From Streptomyces sporangiiformans (GTDB lineage: Bacteria > Actinomycetota > Actinomycetes > Streptomycetales > Streptomycetaceae): a stretch of 53,725 nucleotides of DNA. Below, in pieces: positions 1 to 7,411 of this stretch. Position 1 is the first letter of the stretch. Each line of letters opens with the position of its first letter. The stretch covers positions 24,335 to 78,059 of the forward strand of contig NZ_VCHX02000175.1 in assembly GCF_005768555.2 (NCBI RefSeq), in the 5' to 3' direction. The position numbers were made by a program, and so were the translations under genes. Under the pieces are notes generated by a model. That model was not told the origin of the DNA. It worked only from the letters and a program-made list of their open reading frames with translations, and did not search any database.

Positions 1-60
1 GGCCGCGATGTCCCCGGCATCGGTGCGGCCGAGGGCGTGCTCCGCAGCAGGTGTGGACAA
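1..60 (-). CDS. 5' end of an unidentified protein (partial)
   Basis: A TTG start at 58-60 on the minus strand is preceded, after five bases, by a perfect AGGAGG ribosome-binding site (66-71). The frame stays open to the window edge and gives 20 residues starting MSTPAAEHALGRTDAGDIAA. The strong ribosome-binding site and typical codon use suggest a real gene leaving the window on the left. Too little is present to name a family. It is divergent from the toxin-antitoxin pair that starts at 321. Confidence 0.5.
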   Translation of the reverse strand, partial: MSTPAAEHALGRTDAGDIAA

Positions 61-320
61 GGCCGCCTCCTATGTCGGACTTCGGTGTCCGCAGCGAGCC
101 TAATGTGATCCGGGGCACACCCGGTATCCCTCAGAAGTCCCTACCGGTCTCCATCGCAGGTCGGTGCCCCCGAGATGCATGTAAGGGGCACCCTTAGGTG
201 CCCTGAGGGGGTTCGAGGGGGGACTGAGGAGGGCTGAGGGGGTCTGGCGCGTCGCGACGGCGGCCGACGGGAGGCCCTTCCCTCTTGCCTCTGATAGCAC
301 CTTGGCGCTAGCTTCGAAGT
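61..320. other. Divergent intergenic region with two small inverted repeats
   Basis: This gap separates the partial minus-strand gene from the plus-strand antitoxin gene. It holds CGGAC-N6-GTCCG at 76-91 and GGGCACC-CTTA-GGTGCCC at 186-203, both perfect. The second lies about 120 bases before the antitoxin start and could be an operator or the stem of a short RNA hairpin. I see no open frame that looks coding. Confidence 0.4.
285..320 (+). promoter_or_regulatory. Possible leaderless promoter of the antitoxin gene
   Basis: There is no Shine-Dalgarno sequence before the ATG at 321. A weak TTGCCT (285-290) and TAGCTT (309-314), spaced 18 bases, would place the transcription start at or next to the ATG. 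That fits a leaderless message, which is common in Streptomyces. The boxes match the consensus only partly, so this is inference. Confidence 0.3.
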
Positions 321-548
321 ATGGCGAAGACCCAACTGAACGTACGCGTGGACGAGGGCACAGCCCGCGCCGCGCGCGAACGCGCCCTGGCCCGCGGCAT
401 GAGCGTCAACCGCTATATCGAAGAGCTGGTCAGACAGGACACCGGGGAAGCGGGCCACACCTTCGTGGAGGCCGCCGCCGACTTCATGAAGCAGTACGAG
501 TCCGTGTTCGCCGAGGAGTTCGGCCCGGAGCGAGAAGGCCGTCGCTGA
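321..548 (+). CDS. Ribbon-helix-helix antitoxin of a Doc-like toxin pair
   Basis: This 75-residue protein opens with a beta strand of the type QLNVRVDE followed by two helices (about residues 13-41, ending SVNRYIEELVRQ). That is the classic ribbon-helix-helix DNA-binding fold of CopG/Arc-like antitoxins. The acidic C-terminal half (about 45-75) would contact the toxin. The toxin gene starts four bases after the stop, so the pair is an operon and is probably autoregulated by the antitoxin. RHH antitoxins are known partners of Streptomyces Fic/Doc-type toxin components. The ATG lacks a ribosome-binding site, so translation may be leaderless. Confidence 0.8.
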   Translation: MAKTQLNVRVDEGTARAARERALARGMSVNRYIEELVRQDTGEAGHTFVEAAADFMKQYESVFAEEFGPEREGRR

Positions 549-552
549 ACCC

Positions 553-924
553 TTGAACGTCAGAGTCGAACTCGCCTGGCTGCTCATGGTCGCCGAACAG
601 AAGACTCCCGGAGATCCCCAGGTCACCGACTGGGGAGCCCTCGTCGCCGCGGTCAGCCGGCACGAGGCGGAGATATTCGGCGTCCCCGTCTACGACACCC
701 CGCACGCCCGCGCCGCCGCCCTGCTCCAGCTACTGCTGCACGTCCCGGCGCTCGAACGCTCCAACGTGATGTTCGCGATGGCCGTCGCGTACGGCTATCT
801 CGTCGCCAGCGGCCTGAAGGTCGTCACCTCGCCCGAACAGGTCCGCGAGCTCGCCCGCCTGGTCAAGACGGGCGACGCCACCGTGCAGGACATCACCCGC
901 GAACTGCGCCAGTGGAGCCTGTAG
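553..924 (+). CDS. Doc-like (Fic family) toxin component with degenerate Fic motif
   Basis: The predicted protein has 123 residues, close to phage P1 Doc (126). It has a TTG start four bases after the antitoxin stop. The region at about residues 57-85 (PALERSNVMFAMAVAYGYL) lines up with the Doc segment that carries the Fic motif HxFx(D/A)(A/G)NKR. Only the Asn is clearly kept: the His sits two residues too far upstream, and the Lys-Arg pair reads Val-Met. Doc phosphorylates EF-Tu; whether this version is catalytic is doubtful. I recall similar proteins annotated as the Fic-family toxin component in Streptomyces. Its TAG stop is the first triplet of a long inverted repeat shared with the convergent methyltransferase gene. 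Confidence 0.7.
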   Translation: MNVRVELAWLLMVAEQKTPGDPQVTDWGALVAAVSRHEAEIFGVPVYDTPHARAAALLQLLLHVPALERSNVMFAMAVAYGYLVASGLKVVTSPEQVRELARLVKTGDATVQDITRELRQWSL

Positions 925-987
925 GTCCTGTCGTCGAACTCCCGTCTGCCCTTCGGGCGGATGACGGGAGTTCGACGACAGGACCTA
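922..987. terminator. Perfect 25-bp inverted repeat shared by two convergent genes
   Basis: The arms 922-946 and 963-987 are exact reverse complements, with a 16-base loop (947-962) that holds a GCCC-TTC-GGGC hairpin. The outermost triplets are TAG on each strand: bases 922-924 are the stop of the Doc-like gene, and 985-987 on the minus strand are the stop of the methyltransferase gene. The structure should act as a bidirectional terminator. A stem this long with no mismatch is unusual for the region. Confidence 0.85.
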
Positions 988-1734
988 GGGGGCGTCTGTC
1001 CCCGAGGGCTCCTCGGCCTCCGCCTGCTTCTCCCTCCCCTTCTCCTTCTCCATGAGGTCGGGGCGACGCGCAGCACCGAGCACGCAGTAAGAAGTCGGCA
1101 GGCGCGGTCCCTTCTCGGGCACCAGCAGCCGCCGGTACGGGCCCAGTTCGTACCCCGCGTCCCGCAGCGCGCCGACGATGTCCCGGCTCACGTGACAGCC
1201 GCCGAACAGCAGGGGCCACACGGTGTGGTCCAGGGCGCGCTGGGTGGCGGCCATCGCCGCGCCGCCGCCCTTTCCATGCTCGAAGAAGCGCAGTTCGCCG
1301 CCCGGGCGCAGGACGCGGCGGACCTCGGCGAGGGCCCTCGGCAGATTTCGTACGCTGCACAGCACCAGGGACAGGACCGCCGCGTCGAACGCCTCGCTCT
1401 TGACCGGCAGCCCCTCCGCGACGCCCGGGACCACGTCGACCGGCACGTCGGAGCGCATGGCCGCGGTCACCGCCAACTGCCGCAGCCTGCGCTCCGGTTC
1501 GATCGCCACGACCTCCGAGACGGTGCTCGGATAGTGCGCGAAGTTCAGTCCGTTGCCGGCGCCGATCTCGATGACGCGGCCGGAGAGCCTGGCGAGCAGG
1601 TGGTCGCGATGGGCGCCGATCGTGGGCTCGGCGGCCACGCTGGCCTTGGCGTAGAAACGGGCGAACAGCGGGTGATGAACGGAATCAGGAGGAATTCGGC
1701 CGGACGGTGTGGTCCGGAAGCCGCGTGGTCGCAT
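985..1734 (-). CDS. Class I SAM-dependent methyltransferase
   Basis: A 249-residue protein with the SAM-binding motif VIEIGAGNGLNF near residue 50 and motif II/III acidic residues downstream (VVAIEPE, FDAAVLSLVL). It resembles Methyltransf_11 and METTL7/UbiE-like enzymes; the substrate cannot be read from sequence. I chose the ATG at 1734 because GGGAGG lies seven bases upstream, although the frame stays open to 1899. It lies 56 bases downstream of bioD on the same strand and may be read from the biotin promoter. The C-terminus is a charged tail (DLMEKEKGREKQAEAEE). A BioC role is considered in the findings. Confidence 0.8.
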   Translation of the reverse strand: MRPRGFRTTPSGRIPPDSVHHPLFARFYAKASVAAEPTIGAHRDHLLARLSGRVIEIGAGNGLNFAHYPSTVSEVVAIEPERRLRQLAVTAAMRSDVPVDVVPGVAEGLPVKSEAFDAAVLSLVLCSVRNLPRALAEVRRVLRPGGELRFFEHGKGGGAAMAATQRALDHTVWPLLFGGCHVSRDIVGALRDAGYELGPYRRLLVPEKGPRLPTSYCVLGAARRPDLMEKEKGREKQAEAEEPSGTDAP

Positions 1735-1790
1735 GGAGACCTCCCCTGGGCGACTGGGGTTATCGCGATTCTCCCCCAGGACGCCCTCGC

Positions 1791-2576
1791 TCACCCGTCC
1801 ATCGCGGAGCCGGCCGCTTCGTGGGCGGGCGCGTTGCAGCCGGGCGAGTCGGCGGCCCACGGCGCGGCCTGCTCCGCCGCGAACGTGTCCGCGTCCCACG
1901 TCCCACCCAGCGGCGGCGCGAGCCAGTCCGGCGCCCCGGCCCGGAAGGCGGCGGGCCGCAGCCGTCCGGCCCCTTCGGGAACGGCCCCGAGCAGCGATTC
2001 CCCCGCGACCACCGGAAGGTCCGCGAGGTTGCAGCGTGAGGCGAGGTCCGGGTCGCGCGGCCAGCTCCCCAGGACGACGCCGAGCAGGTCGAGCCGGCGG
2101 GCGCGCAGTTCGCGGGCGGTCAGTTCCGTCGTGTTGAGCGTGCCGAGTCCGGCGGAGGCGACCACCAGGAGCGGCGCGTCCAGCAGGCGTGCCGCGTCCG
2201 CCAACGTGCTGCCCTCGTCGTCGAACCGTACGAGCAGCCCGCCCGCCCCCTCGACCAGCACAAGATCGTGTTCGGCGGCCAACTTGGCCGCCGCCTCCGC
2301 CACTTCGTACAGCCGTACCGGCGCCAGCCCGGCCCGGCGCGCGGCCGTGGCGGGGGCCAACGGGTCGGGATAGCGGGCGAGTTCGACCGCCGTCACCGCG
2401 CCCGCGAGCCGGGCCACCTCGGCTGCGTCCCCGCGCTCACCCGGCAGGACACCGGTCTGCGCGGGCTTGAGCACGGCCACGGAGCGTCCGGCGGCGACCG
2501 CCGCGGCGGCGACGGCGGCCGTCGTCACGGTCTTGCCGACCTCCGTGCCCGTGCCCGTGATCACCAGTACCGACAT
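1791..2576 (-). CDS. bioD: Dethiobiotin synthetase BioD
   Basis: BioD closes the ureido ring of dethiobiotin from 7,8-diaminopelargonate, CO2 and ATP, the third step of biotin ring assembly, in the cytosol. The protein (261 residues) starts MSVLVITGTGTEVGKT, the family P-loop at residues 8-16. KPAQTG near residue 37 and VEGAGGLLVR near residue 115 are the substrate- and Mg-binding segments. The ATG at 2576 follows the bioA stop after one base, so translation is coupled. The C-terminus is about 30 residues longer than in short BioD proteins and runs toward the methyltransferase gene. Confidence 0.95.
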   Translation of the reverse strand: MSVLVITGTGTEVGKTVTTAAVAAAAVAAGRSVAVLKPAQTGVLPGERGDAAEVARLAGAVTAVELARYPDPLAPATAARRAGLAPVRLYEVAEAAAKLAAEHDLVLVEGAGGLLVRFDDEGSTLADAARLLDAPLLVVASAGLGTLNTTELTARELRARRLDLLGVVLGSWPRDPDLASRCNLADLPVVAGESLLGAVPEGAGRLRPAAFRAGAPDWLAPPLGGTWDADTFAAEQAAPWAADSPGCNAPAHEAAGSAMDG

Positions 2577-2577
2577 G

Positions 2578-3882
2578 TCACCCTTCCCGTGCCGCCGCGC
2601 ACACCGCGGCCGCGATCCTTGCCACGTCGCCATCCCCGGTGACGTAGGGAGGCATCGTGTACACGAGGTCCCGGAACGGCCGAAGCCACACCCCCTCGCG
2701 CACCGCCGCCCGCGTCGCCGCGGCCATGTCGACGGCGTGGTCCAGCTGCACGACACCGATGGCACCGAGGACACGTACGTCCCGAACGCCCGGAAGGTCC
2801 GCGGCCGGAGCCAGCCCTTCCCGCAGCCCGGTCTCGATCCGCTTGACCTCGGTCTGCCAGTCCTGGCCGAGGAGCAGCTCGATGGAGGCGCAGGCGACTG
2901 CGGCGGCGAGCGGATTGCCCATGAAGGTCGGGCCATGGGCGAGCACCGGGACCTCGCCCCGAGAGATCCCCTCCGCGACCCCTGACGTGCACAACGTGGC
3001 CGCCATCGTCATGTAACCGCCGGTCAGCGCCTTGCCCACACACATCACATCGGGCGTCACGCCCGCGTGGTCGGCCGCGAACAGCGCACCCGTGCGCCCG
3101 AACCCGGTCGCGATCTCGTCGAACACGAGCAGTACGCCGTGGGCGTCGCACGCCTCGCGCAGCACCCGCAGATACGCGGGGGAGTGGAACCGCATCCCGC
3201 CCGCGCCCTGGACCACCGGCTCCACGATCACCGCGGCCAGCTCGTCGGCGTGGGACTCGATCAGCGCGCGCAGACGGTCCGCGTACGACTCCTCGTACTC
3301 GACCGGAGGCGGATCCGCGAACACCTGCCGGGGCAGTACCCCCTGCCACAGCTCGTGCATCCCGCCCTCGGGGTCGCACACCGACATGGGCTGCCAGGTG
3401 TCGCCGTGGTAGCCGCCGCGCCAGGTCAGCAGGCGCTGCTTGCGCGGGCGGCCGAGGGAACGCCAGTACTGGAGGCACATCTTGACCGCGACCTCGACCG
3501 AGACCGAGCCGGAGTCGGCGAGGAACACATGCTCCAGACCCTGAGGCGACATGTCGACAAGGTGCTTCGCCAGCCGCACGGCGGGCTCGTGCGTGAGCCC
3601 GCCGAACATGACGTGGCTCATCCGCCCGAGCTGGTCGCGCGCCGCGTCGTTGAGCACGGGGTGGTTGTAGCCGTGGATGGCGGACCACCAGGACGACATG
3701 CCGTCCACGACTTCGACTCCGTCGTCGACGCCATCCGCCGTGCGCAGCTTCAGACGTACCCCGCTCGCCGACTCCACGACGAGCGGTTCCTGCCGACCGG
3801 GCATCGGTCCGTAGGGGTGCCAGACGTGCCGCCGGTCCAGGTCGAGCAGCTCGCGTACGGGAAGGACGGGCAGGTCAGGCAT
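2578..3882 (-). CDS. bioA: Adenosylmethionine-8-amino-7-oxononanoate aminotransferase BioA
   Basis: BioA transfers an amino group from S-adenosylmethionine to 7-keto-8-aminopelargonate, giving diaminopelargonate for BioD. The protein has 434 residues and is a class III PLP aminotransferase: the GGYHGDTWQ segment (156-164) binds substrate and cofactor, Asp255 (FDEIATGFGRTG) contacts the PLP ring, and Lys284 (VGKALTGGY) should form the Schiff base. HVWHPYGPM near the N-terminus is typical of BioA rather than other class III enzymes. The ATG at 3882 overlaps the bioB stop by eight bases (ATGCCTGA), so translation is coupled. Confidence 0.95.
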   Translation of the reverse strand: MPDLPVLPVRELLDLDRRHVWHPYGPMPGRQEPLVVESASGVRLKLRTADGVDDGVEVVDGMSSWWSAIHGYNHPVLNDAARDQLGRMSHVMFGGLTHEPAVRLAKHLVDMSPQGLEHVFLADSGSVSVEVAVKMCLQYWRSLGRPRKQRLLTWRGGYHGDTWQPMSVCDPEGGMHELWQGVLPRQVFADPPPVEYEESYADRLRALIESHADELAAVIVEPVVQGAGGMRFHSPAYLRVLREACDAHGVLLVFDEIATGFGRTGALFAADHAGVTPDVMCVGKALTGGYMTMAATLCTSGVAEGISRGEVPVLAHGPTFMGNPLAAAVACASIELLLGQDWQTEVKRIETGLREGLAPAADLPGVRDVRVLGAIGVVQLDHAVDMAAATRAAVREGVWLRPFRDLVYTMPPYVTGDGDVARIAAAVCAAAREG

Positions 3883-5041
3883 TGGGCGCGAGATCCGTTC
3901 CGGCACCCCGGCGGCGTACGGAGACCAGGTCCGTACGCGCCTCGGAGACCTTCTCGGCGGGAACGGAACCGCACACACCGCCCCCGTCGTGCGCACCGCA
4001 GCCCGCGCTCTCCGAAGAGCCGCAGGCGCCCGCCGCCGCCCGGTGCTCCGGCAGCGTCACCTGGTCCGTCCCCTCCACCTCGAACCCGGCGTCCGCGATC
4101 ATCTCCAGGTCGGCCTTGCCCGCCTGGCCCTCACTGGTCAGATAGTCGCCGAGGAAGATCGAGTTGGCGAGGTGCAGGGCGAGCGGCTGCATCGTACGGA
4201 GATGAACCTCGCGGCCGCCCGCGATGCGCACCTCGACGTCCGGGCAGACGAAACGGACCATCGCGAGGATGCGCAGACAGCGCTGCGGGGTGAGGTTCCA
4301 CTCCTTGGCGAGCGGAGTGCCCTCGAAGGGGATCAGAAAGTTCACCGGAACGGAGTCCGGATCCAGCTCGCGCAACGCGAAGACGACGTCGACGAGGTCC
4401 TCGTCCGTCTCACCCATGCCCGCGATCAGGCCCGAGCAGGCGGAAAGGCCCGCCCCGTGTGCCTTCTGGACCGTGTCCACACGGTCGGCGTAGGTGTGGG
4501 TGGTCGTGATGTCCCCATACGTCCCCTCGGACGTGTTGAGGTTGTGGTTGTACGCGTCCGCACCCGCAGCGCGCAGCCGCTCGGCCTGGCCGTCGGAGAG
4601 CAGACCGAGACAGGCGCAGACCTCGACACCCTCGTTCTGGTCCTTGATCGCCTTGATGGTGTCCGAGACCCGGTCGACGTCCCGGTCCGTCGGGCCGCGC
4701 CCGCTCGCCACCAGGCATACCCGCTTGGCGCCTCCCGCGAGCCCGGCGGCCGCGGCATCGGAGGCCTGGTCGGGCTTCAGCCAGGTGTACTTGAGGATCT
4801 CCGCCTTGGAGCCGAGGCGCTGCGAGCAGTAGGAGCAGTCCTCGGGGCAGAGCCCCGACTTCAGGTTGACCAGATAGTTGAGTTTCACTCGTCGGCCGAA
4901 CCACTGCCGCCTCACCTTGCCGGCCGCGGCCACCACATCGAGGAGTTCGTCGTCGGAGGTGGCCAGAACGGCCAGTGCCTCGTCGCGCGTCGGCAGCTCG
5001 CGTCGAAGCCCCTTGTCCACCAGTGTGTTCAGCAGGTTCAT
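3875..5041 (-). CDS. bioB: Biotin synthase BioB
   Basis: A radical-SAM enzyme that inserts sulfur into dethiobiotin to make biotin. In the 388-residue product, Cys65, Cys69 and Cys72 (CPEDCSYC) bind the 4Fe-4S cluster, and YNHNLNTS is the conserved BioB core motif. The ATG at 5041 gives the family N-terminus; an AGGA lies nine bases upstream. About 50 residues beyond the usual core form a small Cys- and Gly-rich tail with three cysteines (CGSSESAGCGAHDGGGVC). It is the first gene of the minus-strand bioB-bioA-bioD set and is divergent from bioF. Confidence 0.95.
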   Translation of the reverse strand: MNLLNTLVDKGLRRELPTRDEALAVLATSDDELLDVVAAAGKVRRQWFGRRVKLNYLVNLKSGLCPEDCSYCSQRLGSKAEILKYTWLKPDQASDAAAAGLAGGAKRVCLVASGRGPTDRDVDRVSDTIKAIKDQNEGVEVCACLGLLSDGQAERLRAAGADAYNHNLNTSEGTYGDITTTHTYADRVDTVQKAHGAGLSACSGLIAGMGETDEDLVDVVFALRELDPDSVPVNFLIPFEGTPLAKEWNLTPQRCLRILAMVRFVCPDVEVRIAGGREVHLRTMQPLALHLANSIFLGDYLTSEGQAGKADLEMIADAGFEVEGTDQVTLPEHRAAAGACGSSESAGCGAHDGGGVCGSVPAEKVSEARTDLVSVRRRGAGTDLAPNA

Positions 5042-5201
5042 GGGGTCCGATCCTGGCCTATCCGACCGTGCCGGGCAAAGGAGAGTTCGTACAACAGAGG
5101 TGGTTCGACGTGTGGTTTTTTCCACACCCTGGGCGGCTGGTCAGCCCGCTAGGGTCTGTGCACTGCCTACAAAAAGCGCATCTTCAAGGCCCGGAGGACA
5201 C
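5042..5201. promoter_or_regulatory. bioB/bioF divergent promoter region with a palindrome
   Basis: The 160-bp gap must hold both biotin promoters. GTGTGG-TTTTTT-CCACAC at 5110-5127 is a perfect six-base inverted repeat around an unusual T6 run, positioned near the middle of the gap, so a single repressor could control both directions. TAGGGT at 5150-5155 could be the bioF -10 box. The palindrome does not match the published actinobacterial BioQ operator as I remember it, and the binding protein is unknown. Confidence 0.45.
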
Positions 5202-6338
5202 ATGGCGGAATCGCCGTTCGCGTGGATCGACGAGCAGGCGCGAGCGCGTCGCCGGGCCGGACTCGTCCGCACCCTGCGCCCGCGCCCCGCCGACACACCG
5301 CTCCTCGACCTCGCGAGCAACGACTACCTGGGCCTGGCCAGGCACCCCGAGATCACCGAGGCCGCCGCGCGGGCCGCGCGGGTGTGGGGCGGTGGCGCCA
5401 CGGGCTCCCGGCTCGTCACGGGCTCCACGGAACTGCACGCCGAACTCGAGCGTGAGCTGGCCGAGTTCTGCGGCTTCGAATCCGCGCTCGTCTTCTCCTC
5501 GGGCTACGCCGCCAATCTCGCCGCCGTCACCGCGCTGGCGCCGCACGGCTCCTTGATCGTCTCGGACGCGGGGAACCACGCCTCGCTGATCGACGGCTGC
5601 CGTCTCGCGCGCGGCGCCACGCAGGTCGTCGCCCATGCCGACCCCGAGGCGGTGCGCAAGGCGCTGGGCACGCACTCCGGTCCCGCCGTCGTCGTGTCCG
5701 ACACGGTCTTCTCGGTGGACGGCGACGCGGCGCCGCTCACCGGACTCGCGGGCGTCTGCCGGGAGTCCGGCGCCGGACTGGTCGTCGACGACGCGCACGG
5801 CCTGGGTGTCCTCGGTGAGGGGGGCCGGGGCGCGCCGCACGCGGCCGGGCTCGCGGGCGCGGCCGATGTCGTCGCCACCGTCACGCTGTCGAAGTCGTTC
5901 GGCAGCCAGGGCGGTGCCGTCCTCGGTCCGGCCCGCGTGATCGAGCACCTGGTCAACGCCGCCCGTACGTTCATCTTCGACACCGGTCTGGCCCCCGCGG
6001 CGGCGGGCGCCGCCCTCGCGGCCCTTCGTCTGCTGCGCCGGGAGCCCGAACGGGCGGCACGCGCGCGTGCCGTGGCGACGGAACTGCACACCCGCCTGAC
6101 GGCCGAGGGCCTCGAGGCGGTGCGGCCGGACGCCGCCGTCGTCTCCGTGCGCGCACCGTCCCCGGAGCAGGCCGTGCGCTGGGCCGCGGACTGCCGCGAG
6201 GCGGGACTGGCCGTCGGCTGCTTCCGTCCCCCGTCGGTGCCGGACGGTATCTCACGGCTGCGGCTGACCGCCCGCGCGGACCTCACCGGCGGGCAGATCG
6301 ACCGTGCCGTGCGTGTGATCAGTGAAGCGCGGCGATAA
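5202..6338 (+). CDS. bioF: 8-amino-7-oxononanoate synthase BioF
   Basis: BioF condenses pimeloyl-ACP (or -CoA) with L-alanine to give 7-keto-8-aminopelargonate, the first ring-forming step of biotin synthesis. The 378-residue protein is an alpha-oxoamine synthase: SNDYLGL (39-45), GSTGSR-like ATGSRLVTG (66-74), DDAHGLGVLG (196-205), and the PLP lysine Lys231 in TLSKSFGSQGG. The ATG at 5202 has GGAGGA seven bases upstream. It is divergent from bioB, and its last 20 bases overlap the end of the convergent DUF397 gene. Confidence 0.95.
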   Translation: MAESPFAWIDEQARARRRAGLVRTLRPRPADTPLLDLASNDYLGLARHPEITEAAARAARVWGGGATGSRLVTGSTELHAELERELAEFCGFESALVFSSGYAANLAAVTALAPHGSLIVSDAGNHASLIDGCRLARGATQVVAHADPEAVRKALGTHSGPAVVVSDTVFSVDGDAAPLTGLAGVCRESGAGLVVDDAHGLGVLGEGGRGAPHAAGLAGAADVVATVTLSKSFGSQGGAVLGPARVIEHLVNAARTFIFDTGLAPAAAGAALAALRLLRREPERAARARAVATELHTRLTAEGLEAVRPDAAVVSVRAPSPEQAVRWAADCREAGLAVGCFRPPSVPDGISRLRLTARADLTGGQIDRAVRVISEARR

Positions 6339-6543
6339 AGCCCTCCCAGGCCGAGGGGGCGAAGAGCAGGGCGGGACCCGAGGTGTTCTTCGAGTCGCGC
6401 ACGGCGATGAGACCGGTCCACGGGCCGGAGCCCGGCCGGGCCGTCTCGACGCAGTTGTTCATTCCGGTGCTGTGGCTGCTGCGCTGCCACAGCACACCGG
6501 GCAGATGGATGCTCGAAGGTACGTACCGAGGCAGGGCGGACAT
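6319..6543 (-). CDS. DUF397 small protein
   Basis: A 74-residue protein with the DUF397 signature: WQRSSHSTGMNNCVETA near the N-terminus, then VRDSKNTSGPALLF and the terminal SAWEGFIAAL. Family members usually sit beside an XRE/DUF5753 regulator, as here: the regulator gene ends ten bases upstream on the same strand. In streptomycetes such pairs (whiJ- and abaA-type loci) influence development and antibiotic production; the small protein is thought to modulate the DNA-binding partner. The 3' end overlaps bioF by 20 bases on the opposite strand. Confidence 0.9.
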   Translation of the reverse strand: MSALPRYVPSSIHLPGVLWQRSSHSTGMNNCVETARPGSGPWTGLIAVRDSKNTSGPALLFAPSAWEGFIAALH

Positions 6544-6553
6544 GGTGCCTCCT

Positions 6554-7411
6554 TTATGCGGCGTCAGCTATCCCGTCGATGAAACCCAACGATTCTTCGG
6601 GGGAAAGGGCGTTCACCTGAAGGGAGTTGAAGGCCTCGCTGTAGGCATGGAGGTCTTCTTTCCGTTCGAGATGGAGACTACTCGTCAAGTGGTCGAGAAC
6701 AACCACATCCAGATCAGATGTGTTCGGAAAAGAGAAGATAACGAAAGGTCCAGTCACCCCGACGTGGGCCCCAACACCGAACGGCAGCACCTGAATCCGC
6801 ACGTGAGGCAGGTGCGCGGCCTCCCGCAGGTGCTTCAACTGCCGTGCCATCACCTCGGGTCCGCCGACCGTACGGCGCAGCACCGCCTCGTCCAGGACCG
6901 CGCTCAGGTGGAGCGGTGGGTTCGAACGCAGCACGTCCTGGCGGGCGAGACGTACCTCCACGAGCGCGTCGACCTTGCCGTCCGGCAGCCCGTCCACGGC
7001 GGCCCGCGTCACCTCGCGCGCGTACTCCGGGGTCTGCAACAGCCCCGGGACCACGGAGTTCTCCAGCGTGCGCATCGCGCAGGCCTGCGACTCCAGGCTG
7101 ATGAAGTCGCGGTACGTGGGCGGCAGTACGCCCCGGTAGGCGTGCCACCAGTGGTCCCGGCCGCCCTCGCCGGAGCCCGCCAGGACGACGAGCAACTCAC
7201 GCAGATCAGGGTCCTGGACGTCGTAGGCGTCCAGGAGCAGTCGTACGTCGGCCGGTTTGACCTTGCTGCGGCCGGTCTCGATCCGGCTCACCTTCGACTG
7301 GTGCCAGCCGACCAGCCTGGCCGCCTCGCTGCTCGTGAGGCCCGCATGGGCACGCAGAGCGCGTAGTTCCGCGCCGAGCTTTCGGCGGCGTACCGCGGGC
7401 CCGCACTTCAT
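6554..7411 (-). CDS. XRE-family regulator with DUF5753 (WhiJ-like)
   Basis: A 285-residue protein with an N-terminal helix-turn-helix (about 10-65; LTSSEAARLVGWHQSKVSRIETG carries the recognition helix) and a C-terminal DUF5753 domain (about 95-275) with the typical ENSVVPGLLQTPEYAREV and VLPFGVGAHVGVTGPFVIFSF segments. Family members pair with DUF397 proteins in Streptomyces developmental regulation. The ATG at 7411 has AAGGAG seven bases upstream. The gene is divergent from a HATPase gene, the usual third partner. The 3' third (about 6640-6760) is clearly richer in A/T than its surroundings. Confidence 0.9.
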   Translation of the reverse strand: MKCGPAVRRRKLGAELRALRAHAGLTSSEAARLVGWHQSKVSRIETGRSKVKPADVRLLLDAYDVQDPDLRELLVVLAGSGEGGRDHWWHAYRGVLPPTYRDFISLESQACAMRTLENSVVPGLLQTPEYAREVTRAAVDGLPDGKVDALVEVRLARQDVLRSNPPLHLSAVLDEAVLRRTVGGPEVMARQLKHLREAAHLPHVRIQVLPFGVGAHVGVTGPFVIFSFPNTSDLDVVVLDHLTSSLHLERKEDLHAYSEAFNSLQVNALSPEESLGFIDGIADAA

